Positions 11,701 to 24,944 of a stretch of DNA of 64,000 nt are shown here, one piece after another (the stretch's first letter is position 1; the number at the start of each line of letters is the position of its first letter). A program made the position numbers and the translations under genes. Source of the DNA: Perognathus longimembris pacificus (taxonomy: Eukaryota; Chordata; Mammalia; Rodentia; Heteromyidae); contig NC_063168.1 of assembly GCF_023159225.1 (NCBI RefSeq), forward strand, positions 57,515,398 to 57,579,397, given 5' to 3'. The notes under the pieces are model-generated. The model worked only from the letters and a program-made list of their open reading frames with translations. It made no database searches and was not told the DNA's origin.

Positions 11701-14700
11701 TGTCCAAGTAAGAGATGACACAAAATGAAGCCACCATTGTCAGCGCCACAATGGCTACTAGAATAATACTGTGCTGCTAATGCTGTTGTTGCTGTTGCTG
11801 CTGCTCTTAGCCTTAGGCTGCTTCACTATTGTGAGTGGTACTAGTGGGAGGGGAGAAACAGAAGGGGAGGTCATTACTACTGGTGCAGTGATACAGGGAC
11901 AGATGACCTTGTGGAAGGTGATGGCGTCCCACAGATTACAACAGAGATGAGCACTCCTAACCACCTGGTGTTTCAGTTCTGCCTTTTCTATACTTAGGTA
12001 TGTTTAGATGTACAGATATTTATCATTGGGTTACAATCGCTCTGGTATTCAGTCCAGTGACCTGCTGCCCAGGTTTGTAGCCTATGTGTACTAAGCCACA
12101 CCCACCATGCACCACATGGCCCAGGGAGTAGCTGTGGCATCTGGCTAGGTCATCTGATGGCACACCTCTCAGAGCAAGTCCCTGTTGTCGTGTCCCATGC
12201 TGCGGTGTTGCTGCTACTGTACAAGTGTCATCATTGCTAATGCTGCTGCTGGTTCCATGCTATTGCTACTACCACTGCTGTTGAACCTACAACCACTGTT
12301 GCTTTGCCATTCCTGCTGCTGCTGCTGCTGTTCATTCTTCTACACTGATTACTTCTGTGCCATCCTGCTCACTGCTGGTGTGCTTCTACTACTGTTATCA
12401 TCATGATTGTGGTGTTCATGCTATTTCTGTTACCCCAGCAATCTTCTACCACAACTGTTACTCTTATTGATTCTAGAGTTACTAAACTCCTGCATGCTAG
12501 TAGCACAATTGTTCTGCTAGTATTATAACTGGTTTGATTGCTTTCACCACTGTTATTCCTCCTAACGCTATTACATGACTGCTATTATTATTGGAGCTTG
12601 ATAGCATGTTATCATTAAGACTATGACTACTTCTCTCTCATCTATGATAACTATGACTATTATGGATACTTCTATTACTTCTTCTGGGTTTATAGTAATA
12701 GCATTACTGCTGCTAGTATGCTCGCTTCCATTGTTGATACCACTGCCTATGTTGCTATGAGTGAACCTGTTGCTATGACTACTGGTAGCAGTTGCTATGA
12801 CTACTGGTAGTAGTATCCCTACCACCCATGTTATTACTGTTGCTACTTTCTAGTATTTCTAGTTAATGCTACTATGCTGCTGCTACTCTTGCTGCTCTTG
12901 ATACTACTACTAGTATTTCTAGTATATTTGCAGTGTTTCCTGACTCTACTATTGCTAGTAGTGTTATTAGTCTTGGTTCCCCTAATACTGTTGCTTCTTG
13001 TGTTATTACTGTTACTCCTGCTTCTTCTGCCATCAGGCTTATTCCTATCCCTACTATTACTAGTAGGGTGGATATTGCTGCTTTTAGTACCATGGCTCCT
13101 GTTACTCTTACTACCAGTATTATACTGGCACTATTACTACTGCTAGTAGTACTATATAGCTATCACTACTTGTAGTACTAACCTTGCTGCTATGATTACC
13201 ATAGCTATTATATGATGGCAGTTGTGCCAAGTGTGTCACTGGCATTACTCTGTGAAACTCAACAAAACCCATATAAGATGAAGATTGCTTACTTGCATTT
13301 TGGCTCCCTGGTTCCCATACTACAAGTTACTTAATCTCTTTGTGCCTCAGTTTTCTCAGTGATAAGAATGGGTACGTTTTCAATTCAGTAGAAATCATGA
13401 GTCATGTAAAGCACTTAGGACATTGCCTCACACATTGTAAGGACTCCATGGGTTTAAATATGACTATTTTTGCCATTTAAAAAATTGCCTGTACTCATAA
13501 AAATAAGGAACCTGAGGCTCAAGGAAGTGAAGCAACTTGCATCAAGTAATCTGGCTCTGAGATGCCATTTTGGAAAGGAAGTTTGCTTGAGCCTGAGGCC
13601 TTGCACCTGCTGGCTGGGTAGGAGGGAGCGGGCCGCACAGCCCACTGTCTCCTGTCTGGTAGGTTCTGGAATGAGGAGCTGCTGCAGGACGTGTGCGCGG
13701 GCCTGGCGGAGGAGCTGCACTTGGCGCCGGACGCCCCCGGCGGCATGGTGGAGTTCCGGCGCACCCTCACCCTCAGTTTCTTCTTCAAGTTCTACCTGAC
13801 GGTGCTCCAGAAGCTGGGCAAGGAGCATCCCACAGACGTGAGTGCAGGGTGGCGAGGTGCACTCGCGTTATGGAAAGCTTACAAAATGCAGTATCGCATC
13901 TGAAAAGAAAACAAGTCTCAAGTTATGCCTACTCTTCAATCCCACTGCTAATGTTTTCATGTACCCCTCTGCTTTTTCCCTACATTTTTCCATCCAGCTG
14001 TCAGTCATAGGGTTTGTCTGCCCCATCTTTCTGAGTCTGTCTGTCCTTCCATCCATCCATCAATATGCCTATCATTTTGCTATCTTTTGGTCTGGGTATA
14101 TCATTTTCTAAACAGATTTGGGAATGGTGCTACATAGAATTTTATGTTCCTCTTACTTTAGCTGAGGTTTTCTTGTGTCTTTCATATCATCTAATACTTT
14201 CTAGAGAACTGAGAAAGGCAAGAAAAACTTTTCCAGGAAGGCTAGGAGAAGGAAATGTCCATCAGAGGAAGGTGGGGGGAGGGGAGAGGTAGGGGAGAGA
14301 TGGGGGAGAGGGAGAGAGCAAGAGCGAGCAAGCAGCACACATAAAATGCAGGGAAGAGTGTGAACCATTCAGTGCACATGCAGGGTCTGGAGATGGAGAT
14401 GAGATGTACAGTTACTAAATACAAAGCTCTCCAAGCGTATGTTGAGATATTGAGAGACTCAGCCAATGTTCAAAAGGCAATAAAGTGAGGGCACAAGGGA
14501 ATAAATCTTTCTTGTCACTTTTATCACTTGGGGATACCACAGGAGGATTCAATGGTGCAATGTAGTCATGGCCATCTCTGTTGTCTTGCCTCTGCAGAAG
14601 TGTGGCACACTGGACCCCACCTTCGCCAGTGCCACTCTGCTCTTTCAGAAAGACCCTCCAGCCAATGTCCAACTCTTCCAAGTGAGTACACAGGTGTGGG

Positions 14701-14986
14701 CTACCATTAGAGCCTTTACAGACACAACAGATTATTTGTGGCTGATCATTGATGGGTGACTAACTTGTGCATAGATGTACATAGAAGCTCTTTATTCTGT
14801 GCATAAATATCTAATGACAGATATGAGGAACATTTTAATATCAGTGTGACTATTTCTCCCTTGTTAGCCTAAATATCTCTTTTAGAGTTATAATCTTATC
14901 TGTAGAAAGAAAATATTCTTTCCATTTAATGATTCCTTATCCCTCTGTGGGACTAATGTGCAAATACTCAGATACACACCCATATG

Positions 14987-15033
<47 letters not shown>

Positions 15034-18000
15034 CTATCAACTGTAACTTCTGGACAAGAACTAGGTAAAGGGTCAACAACCTATTTTTCTGCAATAAAAC
15101 TGTTTTGTGGGCCAGTCTCCATTACAACACTTCAATTCTATCATTGTAGCCAAAACAAGTGAAGGCAATATATGAATATATGAATGGAGTATGTTGTATT
15201 CTAGTAACTTCATTTACATAACCAAGCAGTGGCTGCTGCCAATGGTCACATCTGTAATCCTGGTTACTCAGGAGGCTGAGATCTGAGGATTGAGGTTTGA
15301 AGCCAGCCTGGGTAGGAAACTCCATGAGATTTTCTCCAATTAAGCATCCTCCCCCACCAAAAAAAAATCTCCAAAGGTGGCACTGTGACTCAAGTGGTAG
15401 AGTGCTAGCCTTGAGCAAAAAAGCTCAGGGACAGTACCTAGGTCCTGAGTTCAAGTCCCAGGACCAGCACCAAAACAAAAAAGTAAATAAGCAAAAACCA
15501 AAAAATGAAGTAATGGCCCAGATTTGGCCTAAAGGCCACAATTGGTCGGCTCCTGTTTGAACTCTGGGACATGACATCCTGGATTTGAATCCAAACCTGG
15601 TAATTTTTGCAGCTGTGTAACCTTGGACAAGTTTCATCATACATTATCTGTGCCTCATGGGTAAGTTCATAATGAATGAGACCTGTTTCATAGGATGGTT
15701 GAAAATCTGTGCATTATTTGGGGCTGGCCAAACAGCAGGAGTAGGAAGATCGCAGTCTGAAATTGGTCTGGGGGAAGTTAGAGACCCTATCTGAAAAATA
15801 AACCAAAAATAAAGGATTGAGGATGGTGCTTACGTGGTTGGGTGCTTGTCTAACGCTCTGAGTTCAAGTTCTAGCATCACCCACACACAGGTACGAAGTG
15901 GTTATATAGTTCTAAGAATATAGCGAATGCTCAATAAATATTAGACATCCTATTACTTTGAGAAACAAATGGAAAATAACTTCATTATAAAACATATCTT
16001 AAAATATTTAGGAAATACAGAAAGCATAAAGAATAAAATTAAAATCAGCCCAAATCCCAGATCCACAGGAAAATCATTATATTTTTGTTTACTTCTATTT
16101 TTCATATGCATATATTTTCTTGCATATTAGATACTTATTTTTATACAGAATTAGAATCATTGAACACACAAATACAGAATGTTTTATGTTGATTTTCTTG
16201 ACTGTCTAGTGTGAACATTCTTGTCTTTTTATTAAAATTCTTCACGAGTCTGTTTTAATGGTTGTAGCTTAACTGGTAAGATACCATGTTGTTCCAGGAG
16301 GTGCCCAAGGATCAGTCCGAGGAGGACATGGTGGGCAGGCCCCTGCCCCACCTGGCTGCCAACATGCAGGCCTCCGGAGAGGCTGTGTACTGTGACGACA
16401 TCCCTCGCTATGAAAATGAGCTGTGTGTCCGTCTGGTCACCAGCACCCGGGCCCATGCCAAGATTTTGTGAGTGTAGCCCCCCTGGGGGGAGCCGATGGT
16501 GGTCCAGCATGAGCTCACACACACACCCTGCTAGGTGCTAGAGATACGAAGATAACAAGGTTCCTCCAGGACTTCCTACCAGCCTAGAGAGTAAGACAGG
16601 AAATCATCCCAAACCACCATGGGAGAGAAGCAGGAAGTTAGGACTCCATGGCATCTTCAAATTGTTGGCTTATGGTTGGGTGCCATGAGGGAGATGTGGT
16701 GTTTAGTGTTTCTCACAAGCTAGTTCCAAGCATTTTACACATGGTAGCGGATTCAAGTTTGAGGCAGAAAGTCTCAGCTAGTTTAAGTCTCAATCAGAGA
16801 CTTAGGACCAGGCTCAGCCACCTGTCCCTACCTGTCAATTTAAGAGCCAAGTGCTGGTTAATGGAAGAGGGAGGGGATTCAATTGAACACAGCCACATTG
16901 GGAGTACAAAAGGGTTTGGTGATCCTATTGGGGTACTGATAGGAACTTTAGGCTGAAGTATGGGAGGAATTAGGGGAAGGGGAGGAGAGCCCCGCAGAGT
17001 TAAAGAGTTCCAGTCACAAGGGACCTGTGGTCATAGATGGCAGACTGCAGCCACAGGTGGTCTAGCAGCTCATTGTCTGAGGGTGGGCCAGAGGGGGCTA
17101 TGGAAAGGTGGTCAGGTTCTTCTTAGATTCTGAGATGGCTGCAAAGTGAAAGATCTCAGGGTGTTTGGATGTCATTACATTGGAATATCTGATGGCAGGT
17201 GGCATCTGGTCACAGCACAAAGAAGCCATCACCTTTGTTAATCCTGTCCTTCCATGAGTCCCAAAGTGACTGTTGGTAATGGAGAGCCTTAGGGAAATAT
17301 CAAGGTTAAAGAGGCAGAGAGGGACCAAATGGAGTTCTAGGCCAGTGTTCCGGGCTGTCTTTCAGTACCTCATTTATTCCTGACAACAACCCCCAGAGAC
17401 AGTTCCTATTATTAGGTCTCCATTCCAGCTGAGGAAACTAAGTCACATGCCACAGGCTGGTAAGTGGTAGAGTCCAAGTTTAAAGCTAAGTCCCGCTGGC
17501 CTCTGGATGTTCAAGCTAGACTATGAGTTTCAAAGCTGGAGGGTATTAGACACAGAGCCTCAGGGGAGAAAAGCAATCAGGAAAAACACTCCCTTAGGCC
17601 CTGTTACTTCTTATTAATTTTTTTCCCAGTCCTGGGGCTTGAACTCAGGTCTTGGGTACTGTCCCTGAGCTTCTTTTGCTCAAGACTAGCATTCTACCAC
17701 TTGAGCCATAGTGCCACTTCTGGCTTTTTCTGTTTATGTGGTACTGAGGAATCGAGCCCAGGGCTTCATGCATGCTAGGTACTCTACACTAAGCCACATT
17801 CCCAGCCTTCTTTTTTCACTTCTGAGGAAGGTCTGACTTCAGACTCTGGGAATGGCAAGTGAGACATGGATAAAATCAATCAGATATTCAACAGTTTTCC
17901 AGGACCATGAAAAAGTGTTTCTGTTTGTTTGCCAGCTATGGGGCACATTCTTTTCTTTTTGTCCTTGCCTTGAGTCCATGTCAACAGCTACACACCAACA

Positions 18001-21000
18001 CCCTCCACCCTAGCCACGTGTGGGCAGACACTTGAAGTTTCCATAGTCTGATCACGCATGGAAAGGTGCATGGTTGGGCAGAAGCCGAACTGTCTCTGGC
18101 ATCTTCACAACTTAACCTCAACTCTACTCTAATTCCAGCTGTGTTGCTTTCTGGCTGAGTGACTTTGGACAAGCTACCTAACTCCCTTTGGGCTAGAGTT
18201 TTCCCACATGTAAAATGGAGACAATTGGCTTTTCTTTTGGCGGGGGTGAGGATTAAGTAAAAAATGGTTTCTTGGAGGCCAATTTCTGGATCTTTCCCTA
18301 AGATGAAGGGGCTCCCATAGGAAATATAGGGGGTACAGGGACTCCGTTCACAATTTATGCTGTTATGATGGATAACCTCTCCAGACATTCTCCTTTTGAG
18401 GCCTGCATCACCAGATTTTGTCTAGGATGCCCAGCTACACTGGGATAACACTGTTAATAAAGAGAGAGAAAGCTAGCTGTGTGTAGATGCTCAGTGCCAT
18501 TGGATCAACAACATAGCAAAGACCCTTGTGTGCGGATTCAGAGTGGGAAATCACTGGTGAGGTGGAGTTTATTCAGAGTTCTCCAAAGAAAATGGTACCC
18601 CTAGGATCTGGCTTCTTTGCTTGTGTAGACCAAATAGCATTTTGCATAAGATCTATGGAGGCAGTGCTAGCTTATTCATTTTCAGAGCCCTATATTATGG
18701 TGCAGTGGCTGACACCTGATAGGCATTTAGTCAACATAGGCAGAATAGAACAGAAGTGAATTAAGACCTAATAGGAAAGAAGGTAGAGAAGGATAAGGGT
18801 GAAGGAAAGCTCAGTTTAATAAGGACAGGTCATCCAATCCACCTGATCCATCTGGGTCTCCTGCTTCAGATTTTCCTACCTGGGCTCTCACACATCTCAT
18901 TCTTGCAGGTCCATAGACACTTCAGAAGCTAAGAAGGTGCCTGGGTTTGTGTGCTTTATCTCAGCTGCTGATATTCCTGGCAGCAACGTAACTGGAGTTT
19001 GTAATGATGAGACCATCTTTGCAGAAGATAAGGTAAATGGATTTGTTATACAAACTAAATGAAATAGATACTGAAGTTCTTAATTAGTGCTCATTGTTCC
19101 AAATCCCTAATCTTGAAAGATTATACATTTGCAAATGTTGTGGCTATCATCCAATTGGCCAATATGCAGGATGATCCATAAAGGGACAGAATGTTACTTG
19201 TTTATTTAATCAAAGATTGCTATTAGTACAAAGTAGGACAATTCAATGCAAAAATGACAGGAAAACAAGGCTAGTGAATGTATTGGAGTTAGCAACTGAA
19301 TTCCTGGAGTGTAACATTAAGCTCCTTTATTGAGAGAAAATAAGTATTAAACTAACCAGAAAAGAGATAAAATACTGTTATGAATGTGCATCCATAACCT
19401 ACTTGTATGGAAGTTCATCTATTGATTTGAATTATATGAAATTCTGCAAACAGTTTCCAGCCTTTAAGATAGTTGCTATAAAATCTTTATATTTTCCTGG
19501 TAAGATAGTTCCTAAAGGGTCATTGTACAATCCTTATATAGATCAATTGTTGCAAATTAGACATGAGTAGGTGCTGCTATGGAGCAAGTTCATTTGATTT
19601 TTGTGAAGCTGAGAGAAAGCTACAAATAAGAAATACAATGACTATATAAGGAATGAATCTTATAGAAAATCAAATAGTTTTTAAACTTCAAGAGCTCCCA
19701 GGAGTGTTGCTAGCATTTTGGTTAGTGAGAGTCAGCTAGACTGAAGCAAGTCAATACGGAATTAGCCAACTTAAGTCAATAATTCATTTGGGTCTTAAGA
19801 GATAATTATCAGACTTATATGCTAAGCATTGGTTGATATAATTAAACCTTGTATCCCAAAGTGATACATTTTTTTTGTTTATATATTGAGGTTATAGGAT
19901 TAAAAGCATCCATGGATGGGATCATTAAGTTTTTATGTAACTGGATTATAAAAACAACAATTACTATTCTATAAATTAAATATACATATAGATATCATCA
20001 GGACCAACATTTGTAAATGACTTCTTTGGGGGTACCTATATGAAAGTATGAGACATGATTGTGGCTTTCAAGGATCTTTTGGTATAACTTGAGGAAAGAG
20101 CACATAAAAGAGAGTGGTGTGGTAGAAAGATGCTAAAACAGAGTCAAGGCCTAAAGGATCTGTAATCAGGCCTTAGAGCCTGGCCTGCCCAGTCTCCAGC
20201 TCTTCCTTCATACGAAGACAAGCAGTGTTAGAATAGAACAGAATTGACAAATACACTTTCTGTTTCCACAGCTCCCATTTTGCTTATGGCAGATATGTGT
20301 AACCAATGTCTACATTCCTCCTGTGTAGCTCCTTATCTACCACAACTGAAGTGCCAGACCTGGTCATATGAGATGAAATCACTGAGAACAGTCATCTCTA
20401 TATCCTCTATTTATTCCCACCTCACTCCCTTTTTCTAAGCATTTATTAAGAGCCATATAATTTCAGTCAGTAGGATAGAGAAATGAAAAGACCCAGGACA
20501 TTCCTAAAATGTGCTCTGATTGATTGTAGGGGCAGGAACTTCCTTGGCTCTTGCCAACTATCCATAGTAATTGCTTATTGAAGAGCTCCGTTATGTTCTT
20601 TAACAGCCTGTCTCTGCTCCTAGGTTACTTGTGTTGGACATGTCATTGGTGCTGTGGTCACTGACACCCCAGAACATGCACAGAGAGCTGCTCAAGGGGT
20701 GAAAATCACCTATGAAGACCTGCCAGCCATTATCACCATCGAGGTATGTAGGAGCAGCCTCTTGCATAAAGGAGTGAGCTCTGAAGACATATTTATTAGC
20801 ATCCTCCACAACAGATGTGAGCAGCAAGTGGAGATTTGACTACAGATGGTCCCCAATTTACTCTGATTCTACTTAAATGGAATTTTGATTTTTCAAATTT
20901 GCAGTGGTGCAAAAGCCTACCCAACAGTAAGTTTTGCTCACTTTCAGTATGCTATTCAGTAAGTCACACAAGGCATTCCATCCTTTGTTTTAGTGGAGGG

Positions 21001-24000
21001 CTTGTGTTCGATGTTTTTGCCCATCTGTGGACTAATGGAAGTGTTCTGAGTATGCTTGCGTTAGATTAGGCTAAGCTATTATGTCCAGCAGGTTGGGCAT
21101 GTTAAATACATTTTAACTCATGGTATTTGCGACATAGGACAGATTTACAAGGATGTAATCCAGCACAAGTAAGGAGAATCTGTAAGTAGAGTTAGATTCA
21201 TAAACAGCTAAACTGAGCATCCCCCTACCCACATAAATTTTGGCTTCAGTTAGTTCCTTCTGAGATCCACTTTTTTTTCCCCCCTGAACATTTCCCAATG
21301 GTTCATCCACAAATGAAGAAATGGGAGGTATGATTCTCTGGGTTATAACAGGGAGCTTGCTTCAAATCATGAAACTCCTACAGAGTCATGTATGAGAAGG
21401 GAGGCAACAGTTTAATTCCCAATTACTTCTTGCATCCCTATCTTCCTCTCTCTGAAAACAACATCATTGGTTTCCTTTTCCCCCTCAGGATGCTATAAAG
21501 AACAACTCATTTTATAAACCTGAGCTGAAGATCGAGAAAGGAGACCTCAAGAAAGGGTTTTCAGAAGCAGATAATGTTGTCTCAGGTAGATCTGTGCCAT
21601 GTCATGGCAGGAATGGGGTGACCCCTGTGGGTCAGTTAAATTCAAAAGACATATGTGGAGTCTTGGGGGCAGAGAAGTAATTGCCAAGCATTTGCCAATA
21701 GAGGATTCTGCTGACATTTGTAGCAAAACAGTGGCTGGGTGGCTGGGTTGGAGCCACTCTCACTTTTATCTCCACCCTTCTGTCCATAGGCTCAATGGGA
21801 CTACACAATCCTAGAAAGATCACGTGCGCTGTTTTCTGATTTGGGAAAGAAGGGGAGAAAATGACTGAACTGTGGCCGATTGGAGGACTTCTAGGCCTTC
21901 AACCACACAGACTCCTTGTCTTTCCCTGCTGGCTGATGTTGCTTCTAGCCCATCTTCTATTGGCTTTCTTTTGTTTTGTTTTTTTCTGTTTTTTTTGGCC
22001 AGTCCTGGGCCTTGGACTCGGGCCTGAGCACTGTCCCTGGCTTCCTTTTGCTCAAGGCTAACACTCTGCCACTTGAGCCACAGCGCCACTTCTGGCTGTT
22101 TTCTGTATATGTGGTGCTGGGGAATCAAACCCAGGGCCTCATGTATAAGAGGCAAGCTCTCTTGCCACTAGGCCATATCCCCAGCCCTCTATTGGCTTTC
22201 TTTCCTGTCTATCCTCCCCACTCTCCTCTGGTCTGTCTCTGGCTGAGAAAATGGGTCCACTGCTCTTGGCCCTGGACAAGGCTGCTGATTAGCTCCTCTG
22301 TGACACTGTTTCTTTGGCATTGCTGAAGTCACTAGCAAGCCAACTAACTCCACAGAGTCTGATAGCTTTGGTCTTGGAAAATGATCTTATTTTTAAGCTT
22401 TTTAATCACATTGGTTGGTTTCTTCCTTTCCTTTTCTAAAGTTTTATGATCGTTTTAGAAAGCCATTATTTCCATTACCAAGAAGACTTGGTATCTGTGG
22501 GTTCAGTGCCATTCCGGTTTCTTTGTCAAGGGAAGGATGGGAGACGATATAGGACTTCCAGATAGTTCTAACTTGGGCCCCTTTGTGCCACAATCAGGGA
22601 ACCAAGAGGCAGGTAGCTCATTGGCTCACAGTAGGGCTCTCATTGCTTCCCTAGGAGAGTTGTACATTGGTGGCCAAGAGCACTTCTACCTGGAGACTAA
22701 CTGTACCATCGCAATCCCAAAAGGCGAGGCAGGGGAGATGGAGCTTTATGTGAGCACACAGAACACCATGAAGACCCAGGTTGGTGACCTTGGGCTAACT
22801 CAAGAGTACTGAGGCTGTGACTAGAGGCCTCCAAGAAGACCAGGAGAGCTGAGAGTAAATGAGAAGATGGAAGTCTGGGTGGGTCATGGAAGGGACTTGA
22901 ATATATTGGACACGGTGCCAGACTCTGTCACCAGAGAGATATTATTGAACTTGTTATATAATGTTTTACTGCCTCAGTTTCCTTATCTGTTAAATGAAGT
23001 CTGGTAGGGTTTTATATCACTTAGATGAGTTTCAATATGAGAAACTCATCTAATATGCCATGAGTTTGGCTCTGGAAGTGTGCAACCATCTTGCCTCTCT
23101 GGTTACTGACAAGAGTTAGATAGCGTGTGTTCAGTCTGTAGTGATGAATAGGTGCTGGACTCCAGGACCACTCAGCTCTGGAAGGGGAGGGAATTACACC
23201 CCAGATACCCAAAATTCACAGCAGTAATTAGGCCCATGCATGCTGGGCAGCCCCGAGAAAAAGGCCAGAAGATATCCATCAGCGCAAGTTTTTGTCTTCC
23301 CATAGAGCTTTGTTGCAAAAATGTTGGGTGTTCCCAGCAACCGGATTGTAGTCCGAGTGAAGAGAATGGGAGGAGGCTTTGGAGGAAAGGAGACCCGGAG
23401 CACTGTGGTGACCACAGCCACGGCGTTGGCCGCATACAAGTGAGTTCCAAAACTTCTAGTGGGCTCTGCGAAGAGGAAGAAGGTCAACATTTGTCAGAAT
23501 TTCTCCTTTTGGAAATCATTTTTCCCTTCTTAGAATTCTCACAGATTTCTATTTTTAGATCCCTTGGGAAAAGGGCTAGGGTCACATGCACCCCCTTCTT
23601 TGTATTCTGACCTATGGGCCTGCATCTCGCTCCCCTACGTGGCAGTGAGGGTCCTGCAAGGACTGGCCTCCCAGCCTGATGCTCTTTGTTTTGTCCCTCA
23701 GTGTCTGCAGAGTAAAGCAGCTCAGCATTGGTCTACTTGGTGAGCCAGGTAGAAAATGAAGGCTTTAGGGCCATTCACATCACTGAGCCTCACAGAGTTT
23801 AGGATTACTGAGGGCTCACAGGTTTCTAACCTTCTTGATTCTTCTCTTAGGACAGGCCGCCCTGTGCGTTGTATGCTGGACCGTGATGAGGACATGCTGA
23901 TAACTGGAGGCAGACATCCCTTCCTGGCCAGATACAAGGTTGTAGACAGGAAGTGTCAGGGTGGGCAATGTCCTCTTGTAAGGACACTGGGGATAAGGGT

Positions 24001-24905
24001 CCAAAGAACCTTGGTGTTGCTCTTACTTGTTGCATAACTTTCTGTGGAAGGTCACAAAGAAATAGCAATATGAGAAACTCAAGTAGGCCATGAGTGATAT
24101 AGAAAGGTGTACTAGAGATGGCTAGCAGGCCAACTCCCCAGAGATGTCAAGGTGATGCTCACGACTTCCATGGGCCTGCTGTTGTCTAATCTGATCTGTG
24201 GCCACTCAACAGAGCCCTGGTAATCCCATTGTCCAGGGCACTGATATGGGCAGGTTCACAGGAGTCACAATGACCCCTTAGCAGTTTAAATAACACTTCC
24301 CAGGGTTCTATGTAGGCACAGGCTGTTAGGTTGAGTATCCAGTCTGTCAGAGCACGTTCAGCAGCTATCCAAACCTCTCTCTGGAACAATTCCTTCTCTA
24401 GGTTTCTGTGGATGACCATTTCCTGTTCTGACCAGCACATGCTTTCTCTCTATGAATTAATACCACTTTACTTACAGGGCTCAGCCTTGTTCTGTAAACC
24501 AGGAGTCATCTTTCCTCACCAATTGGCCTTGACAATTCTCTTCACCTATTCTTACTTTGGGTCATGATTGAACTTCCTGAAGGGGTTTTCATTTCTTTGA
24601 TTCCTAAAATCTGTGAGTCTAAAGGAAGTGGTTTGATCTTTTAGGGTCTTTGTATCTACATGTATAAAATAGTCTTTAAGGAGTTTTTACTAAAATATGG
24701 TCAAGGATGGATAGGTAGACATAGGCTGTTTGGGAGTAGAACTTTTTATTATCTATGGGCCAAAAGCTTTGAGGGGCCTATCTACCTGCTACAACCTGGT
24801 GATCTCTCAAGGTCACCTTTGTTTCATGGCCTGATGTCCTGATCTTGCTCTTTCCAGCAGGCAGCATAAGTGGGAAGGGAGGGTCACAGAGTGAGGGTGG
24901 TGTTA

Positions 24906-24944
<39 letters not shown>

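Noticed and set aside
12874..13146. Leu/Val-rich open frame that looks like a membrane protein
   Set aside because: It lies within the triplet-repeat field, has frames on both strands, and its composition follows from GCT/ACT/TTA units.
13454..13828. 124-codon minus-strand open frame
   Set aside because: It is the antisense shadow of XDH window exon 9.
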